Positions 1 through 7,238 of a stretch of DNA of 16,246 nucleotides are shown piece after piece (positions within the stretch are counted from its first letter, which is position 1; each line of letters opens with the position of its first letter). The DNA is from Pseudomonadota bacterium (GTDB lineage: Bacteria; Pseudomonadota; Alphaproteobacteria; Rhizobiales; Xanthobacteraceae). The position numbers were made by a program, and so were the translations under genes. The stretch covers positions 1 to 16,246 of the forward strand of contig JAEZMI010000059.1 of NCBI GenBank assembly GCA_023414975.1. The letters run 5' to 3'. The notes under the pieces are model-generated. The model was given only the letters and a program-made list of their open reading frames with translations. It was not told where the DNA came from and searched no databases.

Positions 1-99
1 GAGCGCATCCGTGAGGGGGGATGTGAAGCCTATCTCTCGAAGCCCATCTCCGTGGGCAAGTTCCTTGAGACCGTGCGCCATTTCCTGCCGGAATCCTGA
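1..99 (+). CDS. divK: Response regulator DivK, C-terminal end (partial)
   Basis: The first 32 codons, read in frame 1, end at a TGA at 97-99 and encode the last part of a single-domain receiver protein. The segment contains the conserved receiver lysine in 'YLSKPIS', followed by the last helix 'FLETVRHFL', with no output domain after it. This matches DivK, the essential single-domain regulator that in alphaproteobacteria is phosphorylated by PleC/DivJ-type kinases and controls cell polarity and the CtrA pathway. The phosphoacceptor aspartate lies upstream of the window and cannot be checked. In many relatives pleD follows divK directly. Here the next gene is rpmG on the opposite strand. Another stand-alone CheY-like protein is possible, but the C-terminal sequence is very DivK-like. 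Confidence 0.82.
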   Translation, partial: ERIREGGCEAYLSKPISVGKFLETVRHFLPES

Positions 100-358
100 C
101 CGTGGCACCTAAGCGCCATCGGACGACGAGATGCTAAGCGAAGCGCAATGTACCTGTTGCGTTCTCCTGCTGATAGGGTAGCCTTGCGGGGTCGAACACC
201 CATACCCTGCGGAGTGCTCGGGTCCGCCGCATCTCCTGGGTCCGTAGGGTCAGGCCGGCGGGCGGCGTTTCGGAAGGCCTCTCCGTTTCGCCGCCGCCGG
301 CCGTCTCTTCCCGGCTGACGGCTTGGAACCGGTTCTCAAAAAAATCCACGGGAACAAC
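100..358. other. Gene-free stretch between divK and rpmG with two hairpins
   Basis: No convincing gene is visible between the divK stop and the rpmG terminator. Open frames on the minus strand here have no Shine-Dalgarno sequence and atypical composition. Two inverted repeats stand out. The smaller pairs AGGGTA (175-180) with TACCCT (203-208) around a smaller GGG/CCC pair. The larger pairs 253-267 with 289-302, about 14 bp with a one-base bulge, and has a nested CGGA/TCCG pair (271-274 with 282-285). The larger one could end divK transcription but lacks a T-tract. No tRNA or known ncRNA family is recognised. Confidence 0.5.
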
Positions 359-382
359 AAAAAAGGCGCCTCGCGGCGCCTT
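359..382 (-). terminator. Rho-independent terminator of rpmG
   Basis: On the minus strand an 8-bp stem, AAGGCGCC paired with GGCGCCTT (375-382 with 363-370), closes a four-base loop. A run of six T residues from 364 down to 359 follows directly, with T-rich sequence beyond. It lies 34 bases after the rpmG stop codon, in the right orientation. This is a textbook intrinsic terminator. Confidence 0.9.
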
Positions 383-415
383 GTTCGTTTCAAGCGACAG
401 CCCGGAGGCTGAAGG

Positions 416-583
416 TCACTTGATCTTGCCTTCGCGGAACTCAACGTGCTTCTTCACGACCGGGTCGTACTTCTTGACGACGAGCTTGTCGGTCATGGTG
501 CGGGAGTTCTTTTTGGTGACGTAGAAAAAGCCGGTGTCGGCGCTCGACACGAGCTTGATCTTGATGGTCGTTGCCTTGGCCAT
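416..583 (-). CDS. rpmG: 50S ribosomal protein bL33
   Basis: This encodes the 55-residue large-subunit protein bL33, beginning MAKATTIKIKLVSS and ending EFREGKIK, the usual length and sequence for alphaproteobacteria. The two CxxC zinc knuckles of the zinc-binding form are absent, so this is the zinc-independent (C-) type. The start at 583 is chosen over an in-frame ATG at 616 because AGGAGA at 592-597 sits eight bases upstream of 583, and the protein then begins exactly as family members do. The gene has its own candidate promoter (665-693) and a strong terminator (359-382), so it is probably transcribed alone. A GC palindrome lies in its leader at 602-617. Confidence 0.96.
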   Translation of the reverse strand: MAKATTIKIKLVSSADTGFFYVTKKNSRTMTDKLVVKKYDPVVKKHVEFREGKIK

Positions 584-601
584 TGACCGGGTCTCCTGGG
601 G

Positions 602-617
602 CGTGGCCTCGGCCACG
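602..617 (-). promoter_or_regulatory. Palindrome in the rpmG leader
   Basis: A 7-bp perfect inverted repeat (CGTGGCC with GGCCACG around two bases) lies four bases upstream of the rpmG ribosome-binding site on the transcript. A run of six T's, on the minus strand, precedes it. It could fold next to the Shine-Dalgarno sequence and influence rpmG translation, or it could be what remains of a terminator for the upstream MFS gene. The order (T-run before the stem) argues against a minus-strand terminator. Its function is unknown. Confidence 0.35.
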
Positions 618-664
618 TCGAAAAAATCGGGTTCGCGCGGCAGCGATGCCGTTCGTTGGCCGTC

Positions 665-693
665 CGTATCGCGGATCGGTCGGATAATGTCAA
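665..693 (-). promoter_or_regulatory. Candidate sigma-70 promoter for rpmG
   Basis: On the minus strand a perfect TTGACA (688-693) is separated by 17 bases from GATACG (665-670), which matches the -10 consensus at three of six positions. It lies between the MFS stop codon and rpmG and would give a leader of about 75 bases. The call rests on the exact -35 box and ideal spacing. The -10 is weak. Confidence 0.5.
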
Positions 694-702
694 GAAACGA
701 CC

Positions 703-1857
703 TTAGCGGTCACGCCAAATCTGGGCCGCGACGACCAGGGAATAGACGATGAGGAAAGCCGCGAGGGTCCAGGCAAAGCCATGCGGGCCCATCGCCTGCA
801 TACCAGCGCCTACCGCTGTCGGCCCGAACGTAAGGCCGAGCGAGTAGAGCATGACGAAGGCGGCGTTGGCGGTTGCCAGCCGTGCGCCGTCGAATCGTGC
901 GCCAAGGAGTGCGAGGCCGACCGTGTAGAGGCCACAGACCACACCCGTGGTGAGAAAAACCGTAACCCACATCGTCCAGCTATCCGCTGCGAGCGACGGG
1001 ATAAGCAGTGCGCCCGCTACGCCCAATGTGGCGCATGCGAGCAGCAATCGGCGCCGGTCCATCCGGTCGCTCAGCAAGCCGAGCGGCAGTTGCAGGAAGA
1101 CGTTGCCGAGTTCGGCAATTGTGAGCAACAGCGCCGCCTCGCCGTCATCCAGGCCGCGCCGGATGCCGTAGAGCGGCAGGAAGTTGATGAGCCCGGTCTC
1201 GACGGCGCCGAAGATAAAGGCGGCCAACGTGGCGGCCGGCGCTATCAGCATCACGGTGAACAGACCGCCGGTGTTCTCCTTTTCCACCGCCGGAGCACTG
1301 GAGGCACCTATCATGACCGGAACGGCGGCGAGGCTGAACATGGCCGCACCGACCACATAGGGTGCCCAGCCGGTGGTGCCGACAAGGGTGAGTATGGCCG
1401 GCCCTCCAGCGAAACCACAGGACAGCACCGTGCCGTAAATGCCGATGACCAGTCCGCGCTTGCCGGACGGGGCGGCTGCGTTGATCCAGAATTCGCTGAC
1501 GATGAACAGAATGGATAGCGCCGCGCCGAAGACGAAGCGCAGCGGGAACCACAGCACGAAAGATGCCGTGACTTTAAAGCCGAGCAGCGAGATGGCGGCA
1601 ACGAGAATCGCGCCGAGCATCATCGGCCCCGCGCCCACGCGCCCCACAAGTTTGGTGATCATCGGGGCGATGGCGAGCGTCGCCAGGCCGCCGACGGCCG
1701 TGTTGATGCCGATCCAGGCGCTGGAAATGCCCCGCGAATCCAGTTCCAGCGCGAGCAGGGGGATGGACAAGGCGAGCCCGAAGCCGACGGCCGAGATCGC
1801 GCCGATGGCGGCGGCGATGGAGGCGACGTTGACCGCGGGGGCGGCGGGGGCATGCAT
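703..1857 (-). CDS. MFS transporter, YcaD-like
   Basis: This 384-residue inner-membrane protein has about twelve hydrophobic segments in two halves joined by a hydrophilic loop near residue 195, as in the major facilitator superfamily. The first helix (residues 10-35), the 'PLRFVFGAALSILFIVSEFWIN' region and the second-half motif 'GLLSDRMDRRRLL' resemble the YcaD-like subgroup, whose substrates are mostly unknown. It starts at an ATG at 1857 with only a weak upstream AGGT as ribosome-binding site. It lies on the same strand as the Nudix gene but 119 bases downstream, and that gap holds a long inverted repeat, so it may be separately expressed or attenuated. Substrate cannot be inferred from the sequence. 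Confidence 0.85.
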   Translation of the reverse strand: MHAPAAPAVNVASIAAAIGAISAVGFGLALSIPLLALELDSRGISSAWIGINTAVGGLATLAIAPMITKLVGRVGAGPMMLGAILVAAISLLGFKVTASFVLWFPLRFVFGAALSILFIVSEFWINAAAPSGKRGLVIGIYGTVLSCGFAGGPAILTLVGTTGWAPYVVGAAMFSLAAVPVMIGASSAPAVEKENTGGLFTVMLIAPAATLAAFIFGAVETGLINFLPLYGIRRGLDDGEAALLLTIAELGNVFLQLPLGLLSDRMDRRRLLLACATLGVAGALLIPSLAADSWTMWVTVFLTTGVVCGLYTVGLALLGARFDGARLATANAAFVMLYSLGLTFGPTAVGAGMQAMGPHGFAWTLAAFLIVYSLVVAAQIWRDR

Positions 1858-1884
1858 GGAAGGTACCTGAAAGCTGCGATCGGG

Positions 1885-1975
1885 CGTCCCGCCGAGGGCT
1901 CTACCTCATGGTGGGCGAAAGTCGAATGACTTTTGGCAATGCGCTCATGCAGGCCGGTTGTGAGTCGGCGGGACG
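1885..1975. repeat. Long-range 11-bp inverted repeat between the Nudix and MFS genes
   Basis: CGTCCCGCCGA at 1885-1895 is perfectly complementary to TCGGCGGGACG at 1965-1975, with 69 bases between the arms. The repeat nearly fills the gap between two same-strand genes. One arm begins one base after the Nudix stop codon and the other ends 28 bases before the MFS start. As RNA it would close a large loop. As DNA the arms could be paired protein-binding sites. No T-tract follows, so a simple terminator is unlikely. Confidence 0.6.
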
Positions 1976-1976
1976 G

Positions 1977-2717
1977 TCACGCAATGGCGTCGCGATACAT
2001 CCGACCGCCGCGCGCAAAGAAGTAAGGGACCGGCATCCACGGCTTGCTGCCAGATGTCAGACGGCTTTCGACGTCCTCAATGATCGCGCGGGTGATTTGA
2101 GGAATATCGGCTTGTCGCGCCTCGCTGACGCTCATCCACGCCGTTTCGACCAGCTCGCATTCTGGTCCAACAACGCCGTCCAGGCGATGGGCGACGCTGC
2201 GGGCGTCCGCCATGAAGAAGCGGGTGTCGAAGCGGCGGGGAAGGCCGGGGGGCGTCACCGCGCGGGCCACGAAGGTGAGGTCTTCGAGGTTGGGGAACAC
2301 GCCTGCCTGCGCGAAGGCGTCCCAGCCGTTCGGCGTGCGCTCCGGCGCGCCGGCTTCGCGCGTGCCAAGGATAAGCCCGGTCTCTTCGCAGACCTCCCGG
2401 ATGGCGGCGAGCGCGAGAGCGCGCGCTCGGTTCGCGCTCGGCCGCGTTACGCGCGCCATCAGCCGGCGTTCGCTGTCGCTGTCGAGCATGCCGTAGACCG
2501 CCATCCGTCGATCCTGCGGATCAAGCCGGCCGCCGGGAAACACGAACTTCCCCGGCATGAAACGTAGGGAAGGATTGCGGCGCCCGAACAGGATTTTCGG
2601 CGTACGGGTGGAACGGTCGACGAGGATCAGCGCCGCGGCGTCAAGCGGGCGCGTTGCGGCGTGAGGCGCAGATGGGCGCTTGACCTCGAAGCGCGCGGAA
2701 ACGTCGATCGGGCTCAT
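1977..2717 (-). CDS. Nudix hydrolase (NUDT19-like)
   Basis: This 246-residue protein carries a Nudix signature split by an insertion: 'FVFPGGRLD' at residues 58-66, then about 40 extra residues, then the catalytic helix 'REVCEETGL' at 107-115. R107, E108, E111 and E112 are the metal-binding and catalytic positions. The insertion resembles NUDT19-type CoA/nucleotide-diphosphate hydrolases, so the substrate is a nucleoside diphosphate linked to another group, not further defined. It is the third gene of an rnr-DUF983-Nudix run, starting 22 bases after DUF983. No strong Shine-Dalgarno precedes the ATG at 2717, so translation may depend on coupling to the upstream gene. Family assignment is firm; substrate is not. 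Confidence 0.88.
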   Translation of the reverse strand: MSPIDVSARFEVKRPSAPHAATRPLDAAALILVDRSTRTPKILFGRRNPSLRFMPGKFVFPGGRLDPQDRRMAVYGMLDSDSERRLMARVTRPSANRARALALAAIREVCEETGLILGTREAGAPERTPNGWDAFAQAGVFPNLEDLTFVARAVTPPGLPRRFDTRFFMADARSVAHRLDGVVGPECELVETAWMSVSEARQADIPQITRAIIEDVESRLTSGSKPWMPVPYFFARGGRMYRDAIA

Positions 2718-2739
2718 CGGGACCAGGAGTTCTGCGCAA

Positions 2740-3189
2740 TCAAGGCTTCAGCGCGGTGGTGCCGTCGCGTCGGCTGGGCGGCACGGGGTCATACTCGCTG
2801 TCGCTACGGTCGAAGCCGTGCATGCGGATCGCCCATTGATAGCCGATCAGCGCTCCCTTCACCGGCGGCAGCAGCATCAGAGAGAGCAGCAGTGTCATCG
2901 GCAGCCAGATGATGAGATGGATCCACAGGTCCGGGTGCAGCGCCATTTCCACCGCCAGCAGCAGCGGCACGACGATATGGCCGACAATGGTGATCACCAT
3001 GTAAGGCGGCGCGTCGTCGGCGCGGTGGTGCCACAGTTCCTCGTGGCAGGCCGGGCAGTGCTCGTTGACCCTCAGATAGGCGGCAAAGAGCTTGCCCTCG
3101 CCGCAAGCCGGGCAACGCATGCGCAAGCCGTTCGCCATGGCCGTCCCGACGGATCGGGGAGCATCGGACGGCGAGGATGTCAGGCTCAT
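2740..3189 (-). CDS. DUF983 zinc-ribbon membrane protein
   Basis: This 149-residue protein has an N-terminal zinc ribbon with two Cys pairs (C26-C29 in CPACG and C45-C48 in CPAC) and two hydrophobic segments at about 63-83 and 88-108. That is the DUF983 architecture. Its biochemical function is not known. The start at 3189 is preferred over an in-frame ATG two codons earlier at 3195, because GGAG at 3197-3200 is seven bases from 3189 but only one base from 3195. It sits 25 bases after rnr (from the preferred start) and 22 bases before the Nudix gene, so the three are almost certainly cotranscribed. The membrane anchor and metal ribbon are seen directly. A role with RNase R is inference from position only. 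Confidence 0.9.
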   Translation of the reverse strand: MSLTSSPSDAPRSVGTAMANGLRMRCPACGEGKLFAAYLRVNEHCPACHEELWHHRADDAPPYMVITIVGHIVVPLLLAVEMALHPDLWIHLIIWLPMTLLLSLMLLPPVKGALIGYQWAIRMHGFDRSDSEYDPVPPSRRDGTTALKP

Positions 3190-3214
3190 GACCATACTCC
3201 GGCGCTGTGAGGCG

Positions 3215-5536
3215 TTAGCGACGCTTGCCGCCGCGCGGCGGCCGGGCAGGGCGGTCGTCGCTGCGACGAAACCTGCCGCGAATGCCGCGCGGGCCGCGCC
3301 GCTCGCCCGTTACCCGGCTGCCTTCAGATAGGAGTTCGAAGCGCAGCGCGCCAGCCACAGGCGCCGCTTCGACCAGCTTCACTTCGACGCGGTCGCCCAG
3401 CCGGTGCATCTCGCCGGTATGGTCGCCGATCAGCGCGTGGCGCGCCTCGTCGTAGCGATAATAGTCCTGCCCGAGCGTCACGGCGGGAATGAACCCGTCC
3501 GCGCCGGTGTCGTCCAGGGCCACGAACAAGCCGGCCTTCGTGACGCCGGAGATGCGGCCCTTGAAGGTTGCGCCGATCTGCTCCGCCATGTGGTGGGCGA
3601 TCAGCCGGTCAATCGTCTCCCGCTCGGCGGCCATGGCGCGCCGTTCGCTCGCGGAGATGCGCGCGGCGATTTCGGCCAGTTCCTCGGGCGTGGTGCTCTC
3701 CGGCAGGCCGTCGCGGCCGAGGCCGAGCGCGCGGATAAGACCTCGGTGGACGATGAGGTCGGCATAGCGGCGGATCGGCGAGGTGAAGTGGGCGTAGCGC
3801 CGCAGATGCAGGCCGAAATGGCCGTAATTCTCCTGCGCATACTCCGCCTGCGCCTGACTGCGCAGGATCACCTGATTGACCAGCGGCGCATATTCCGTTC
3901 CCTCGACACGGCCGAGTATGTCGTTGAACTGGGCGGGACGAACGGTCTCGGTCTTGGGCAGCTTGATGTCGAGCGTCTGAAGGAACTCGCGCAGGCTGGA
4001 CATCTTCTCCAGCGAGGGCTGGTCATGGACGCGGTAGATGAGCGGTATACGCTTCTCTTCCAGCGTCTCGGCCGCTGCCACATTGGCGAGGATCATGAAC
4101 TCCTCGATCAGCTTGTGGGCGTCGAGACGCTCCGGCACGACCACGCGGTCCACCGTACCGTCCGGCTTCAGCAGTATCTTGCGTTCGGGCAGATCGAGAT
4201 CGAGCGGTGAGCGGGCGTCGCGCGCCTTCTTCACCAGCGCATAGCCTTCCCACAGCGGGCGAAGCACGCCATCCAGCAGCGGCTGTGTCACCTCATCCGG
4301 GCGCCCGTCTATCGCAGCCTGCGCCTGGGCATAGGCGAGCTTGGCGGCCGATCGCATCATGATGCGGTGGACGCTGTGCGACTTCTTCCGTCCGCTCGGG
4401 CCGATCACCATCCGCACGGCCAGGGCCGGGCGGTCTTCCAGCGGGCGCAGCGAGCACAGATCGTTGGAAATCCGCTCCGGCAGCATCGGCACGACCCGGT
4501 CGGGGAAATAGACGGAGTTGCCGCGCACGACCGCCTCGCGGTCGAGTGCCGATCCCGGATGGACATAGGCGCCGACATCGGCGATGGCGACGGTGAGAAC
4601 GAAGCCGCCCGCGTTCTCGGGATCTGTGTCGGGTGCCGCATGGACGGCGTCGTCATGGTCCTTGGCATCGGGCGGGTCGATGGTGACGAGCGGCAGGTCG
4701 CGCCAATCCTCGCGCCCGGCGAGAGTCGCGGGCCGCGCCGCCTCGGCCTCGGCCAACGTGTTGCGGCGGAAGACGCTCGGAATGCCATGGGCGTGGATGG
4801 CGATGAGGCTGATCGCTTTTTCCGTCGCGATGGACCCGAGACGTTCCTTCACCTTCGCGGTGGGCAGCCCATAGGCGTGGTGGCGGATGATCTCGACCGA
4901 GACGAGGTCGCCTTCTTCCGCGCCATTGGCGAAATCCGGCGGAATGGCCAGCTCTCGGCCCATATTGCGCTTGTCGATGGGAATGAGGCGCCCACCGCCC
5001 TGCGCATCGCGACGGTAAAGACCGAGCACGAGTGAGCGCGATTTCTCCAGGACCTTGAGCACATGGCCGGTATGGCGGACCCGTCCGTCAGCCTCCGGAA
5101 TTTCCTCAGTTTTCAGCAGGACGCGGTCGCCCACGCCGGGCGCGGGGCCCGCCAGCCGGCCTCGGCGGGCGAGCCGCACGAGAATGCGCGGCGGCTCGCC
5201 GTTCTCCTCCTCATCCCAGTCAATCGGGACGGCGATGAGTTCGCCGTCCTCATCGCGCTCGACCACCTCCGACATCACGACGGCGGGAAGGGTGCCCGGC
5301 AGGTGGAGCTTGCGCCTTTTGCGGCCGATCAGCCCCTCTTCGGCCAGTTCGCGAAGCATCGCCTTGAGCACGATCCGGTCGCCGCCATCCAGCCCATAGG
5401 CACGCGAAATCTCCCGCTTGCCCACATCGCCGCCATGGCTGGCAATGAAGGCGATCAGCTCCTCGCGCGTCGGCAATCCCTTGGGCTGACGCGGCGTCGC
5501 GGCTTTGCGGGTCTTGGGTCGGGAAGGCTTTCGCAC
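3215..5536 (-). CDS. rnr: Ribonuclease R
   Basis: This 773-residue 3'-to-5' exoribonuclease degrades structured RNA processively. The order is an N-terminal winged helix (about 20-80), cold-shock OB folds (about 84-240), the RNB catalytic domain (about 283-610), an S1 domain (about 655-735) and a basic Arg/Gly-rich tail (740-773) that probably adds RNA affinity. The active site is intact: 'IDPPDAKDHDDA' gives Asp287, Asp293, Asp295 and Asp296, matching the four metal-binding aspartates of RNase II/R. 'HFTSPIRRYADLIVHR' (583-598) is the family's other hallmark. The start is a GTG at 5536 with AGGA about eleven bases upstream. It heads the operon with DUF983 and Nudix, and is divergent from the DHA2 exporter. 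Confidence 0.95.
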   Translation of the reverse strand: MRKPSRPKTRKAATPRQPKGLPTREELIAFIASHGGDVGKREISRAYGLDGGDRIVLKAMLRELAEEGLIGRKRRKLHLPGTLPAVVMSEVVERDEDGELIAVPIDWDEEENGEPPRILVRLARRGRLAGPAPGVGDRVLLKTEEIPEADGRVRHTGHVLKVLEKSRSLVLGLYRRDAQGGGRLIPIDKRNMGRELAIPPDFANGAEEGDLVSVEIIRHHAYGLPTAKVKERLGSIATEKAISLIAIHAHGIPSVFRRNTLAEAEAARPATLAGREDWRDLPLVTIDPPDAKDHDDAVHAAPDTDPENAGGFVLTVAIADVGAYVHPGSALDREAVVRGNSVYFPDRVVPMLPERISNDLCSLRPLEDRPALAVRMVIGPSGRKKSHSVHRIMMRSAAKLAYAQAQAAIDGRPDEVTQPLLDGVLRPLWEGYALVKKARDARSPLDLDLPERKILLKPDGTVDRVVVPERLDAHKLIEEFMILANVAAAETLEEKRIPLIYRVHDQPSLEKMSSLREFLQTLDIKLPKTETVRPAQFNDILGRVEGTEYAPLVNQVILRSQAQAEYAQENYGHFGLHLRRYAHFTSPIRRYADLIVHRGLIRALGLGRDGLPESTTPEELAEIAARISASERRAMAAERETIDRLIAHHMAEQIGATFKGRISGVTKAGLFVALDDTGADGFIPAVTLGQDYYRYDEARHALIGDHTGEMHRLGDRVEVKLVEAAPVAGALRFELLSEGSRVTGERRGPRGIRGRFRRSDDRPARPPRGGKRR

Positions 5537-5665
5537 GATTCACGGGTTCCTAGCTGGTGTCCGACGCTAGCGGCATCGCGACGCCGCGTCGACCAACTAT
5601 CCCGACCGTCGCCGGTTGCTCCGGCCTTTTCCAAAGGGGCGGCCCTTGCCTTTACGGTTCTGCGC

Positions 5666-5675
5666 GACAATTGTC
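5666..5675. promoter_or_regulatory. 10-bp palindrome in the rnr/MFS divergent region
   Basis: GACAATTGTC is a perfect palindrome about 40 bases upstream of the exporter start, in the 180-base gap between two divergent genes. Its position suits an operator for a local repressor, but no regulator gene is nearby and I cannot place a convincing promoter around it. The rest of the gap holds an imperfect hairpin at 5562-5591 near the rnr start. Confidence 0.25.
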
Positions 5676-5716
5676 CCAGGCCCCGGGGGCAGGGCACGCA
5701 GTTTGAGAGACGTAGA

Positions 5717-7195
5717 ATGGATGCCCGTTCGCCGGAGGCTCATCCGGCACCGCTGGATCATGCCGACATACGGACAATCATCACCGGCGTCATGCTGGCG
5801 ATGTTCCTCAGCGCGCTGGATCAGACCATCATCGCCACCGCGCTGCCCACAATAGGGGCGGATTTCGGCGATCTGGAAAACCTTTCCTGGGTCGTGACGG
5901 CCTATCTCCTGACCGGCACGGCGGTGACACCGCTGGTCGGCAAGCTCGCCGACATTCACGGGCCGCGGCCGATCCTGCGCATTTCGATCGCGCTGTTTCT
6001 GATCGGATCGGTCGCCTGCGCGCTCGCTCCCGGCATGCTCTGGCTGATTGCCGCGCGGGCGATGCAGGGACTGGGTGGCGGCGGTCTCATCGCGCTGGCG
6101 CAGACCATTGTCGGCCTCATGATCGCGCCGCGCGACCGTGGCCGCTACCAAGGCTACTTCGCCGCTGTGTTCATCACGTCCAGCATTGCCGGACCGATCC
6201 TCGGCGGCTTCTTCGCCCAACATCTGCACTGGTCGCTGATCTTCTGGATCAACCTGCCCATCGGCATTCTCGCGGCGGCGATGAGCGATCGGGCGCTGCG
6301 GCGGCTGCCGGCGCACCATCACCCCCACAGGCTGGACCTGGCCGGGGCTCTGCTCATGTGTGCGGCGACGGTGGCCCTCCTCCTCGCGCTGACGTGGGGC
6401 GGAGCCCGCTTTGCCTGGTCGTCGCTGACCATTCTCGGGCTCATCGCAACGTCGGGACTGCTCTGGCTGGCCTTCTATGCACGCATGTCCACGGCGAGCG
6501 AACCGCTCCTGCCTGTCGGCATCATGGCGAACAAGGTGGTCCGCGCGGGCGTCCCGGCGGCCGCTTTCGCCATGGGGACGCTGGTCGGATTGTCGATCGT
6601 GCTTCCGCTCTATCTCGAAGGTGTGGTGGGGCTCACCGCCAGCGAATCCGGGCTCGCGCTCATTCCGTTGATGTCGGGCGTGGTCGTCGGAGCCACGGGC
6701 GCCGGCCGTATCATGGGCCGGCTGCGGCATTACAAGCGCATTTCGCTGATCGGACTTTTCGCCGCCATCGTGGCCCTGGCGATGCTGGCCGCGGAGCCAC
6801 GTGGATTACCGACCTGGCTGTTCGCAGCTTGTCTCGGCATGACCGGGATTGGCCTGGGTACCGTGCTGCCGATCTCGACCGTCGCGGTGCAGAACGCGGT
6901 GCCCATGCCGCAGATCGGGGTGGTGACGGGGCTGGTCAACTTCTTCCGCTCGCTCGGTGGGGCGCTGCTGACCGCTGGCTTCGGCGCCATCGTGGTCGGC
7001 GTTTCCGGCATGCGGGGTGGCCGGCTGATGGAGCAGATGCTTGTTGCGGGAGCCGACCCCGAGCCTCTTGCCCATGCTTTCCGCTGGGTCTTCATCGCCG
7101 GCGCGGTCGCGCTCGGTCTCTCGCTCATCGCGATGCTGGCCATGGAGGAGCGCCCGCTGCGCTCGGCCCACGCGGAGCCGGCGCTGCCGGATTAG
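5717..7195 (+). CDS. DHA2-family MFS multidrug exporter (EmrB/QacA-like)
   Basis: This 492-residue protein has about fourteen transmembrane segments, typical of the 14-TM drug:H+ antiporter family in the inner membrane. Signatures seen are 'LDQTIIATALPTI' (34-46), motif A 'GKLADIHGPRP' (75-85), motif B 'RAMQGLGGGG' (114-123), antiporter motif C 'GPILGGFF' (159-166) and 'WINLPIG' (177-183). The ATG at 5717 is chosen because GAGAGA at 5705-5710 is six bases upstream and the N-terminus then matches the family. The reading frame continues open far upstream, but that part is antisense to rnr. It is alone on the plus strand between rnr and topA, with no membrane-fusion (EmrA) partner or regulator adjacent. 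Substrate is not predictable. Confidence 0.9.
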   Translation: MDARSPEAHPAPLDHADIRTIITGVMLAMFLSALDQTIIATALPTIGADFGDLENLSWVVTAYLLTGTAVTPLVGKLADIHGPRPILRISIALFLIGSVACALAPGMLWLIAARAMQGLGGGGLIALAQTIVGLMIAPRDRGRYQGYFAAVFITSSIAGPILGGFFAQHLHWSLIFWINLPIGILAAAMSDRALRRLPAHHHPHRLDLAGALLMCAATVALLLALTWGGARFAWSSLTILGLIATSGLLWLAFYARMSTASEPLLPVGIMANKVVRAGVPAAAFAMGTLVGLSIVLPLYLEGVVGLTASESGLALIPLMSGVVVGATGAGRIMGRLRHYKRISLIGLFAAIVALAMLAAEPRGLPTWLFAACLGMTGIGLGTVLPISTVAVQNAVPMPQIGVVTGLVNFFRSLGGALLTAGFGAIVVGVSGMRGGRLMEQMLVAGADPEPLAHAFRWVFIAGAVALGLSLIAMLAMEERPLRSAHAEPALPD

Positions 7196-7210
7196 GTCTA
7201 CGCCGTGAGA

Positions 7211-7234
7211 GCCGGTCCAATGGATCGGACCGGC
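7211..7234. terminator. Hairpin between convergent MFS and topA genes
   Basis: An 8-bp perfect stem, GCCGGTCC (7211-7218) with GGACCGGC (7227-7234), lies between the stop of the exporter (7195) and the stop of topA (7239). Its place between convergent genes suggests a bidirectional terminator. Neither side has a good T-tract, so it may act with Rho or mainly protect 3' ends. Confidence 0.6.
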
Positions 7235-7238
7235 CCAA

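Noticed and set aside
174..209. Possible tRNA-like fold (a T-arm-like GGTCGAAC)
   Set aside because: No acceptor stem, anticodon arm or CCA-end arrangement can be drawn. It is better described as a simple hairpin.
134..349. Minus-strand small frame in the divK-rpmG gap
   Set aside because: It lies downstream of the rpmG terminator, has no Shine-Dalgarno, and its composition follows the GC-rich hairpin rather than coding constraints.
781..1518. Long plus-strand frame opposite the YcaD-like gene
   Set aside because: It is an antisense shadow rich in Arg, Glu, Gln and Gly with no ribosome-binding site or recognisable domain, a usual by-product of GC-rich genes.
5063..5716. Upstream extension of the DHA2 exporter to a 710-residue protein
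   Set aside because: The extra 218 residues are antisense to rnr, are low-complexity Arg/Ala/Gly-rich, and the family-like N-terminus with a good ribosome-binding site begins at 5717.
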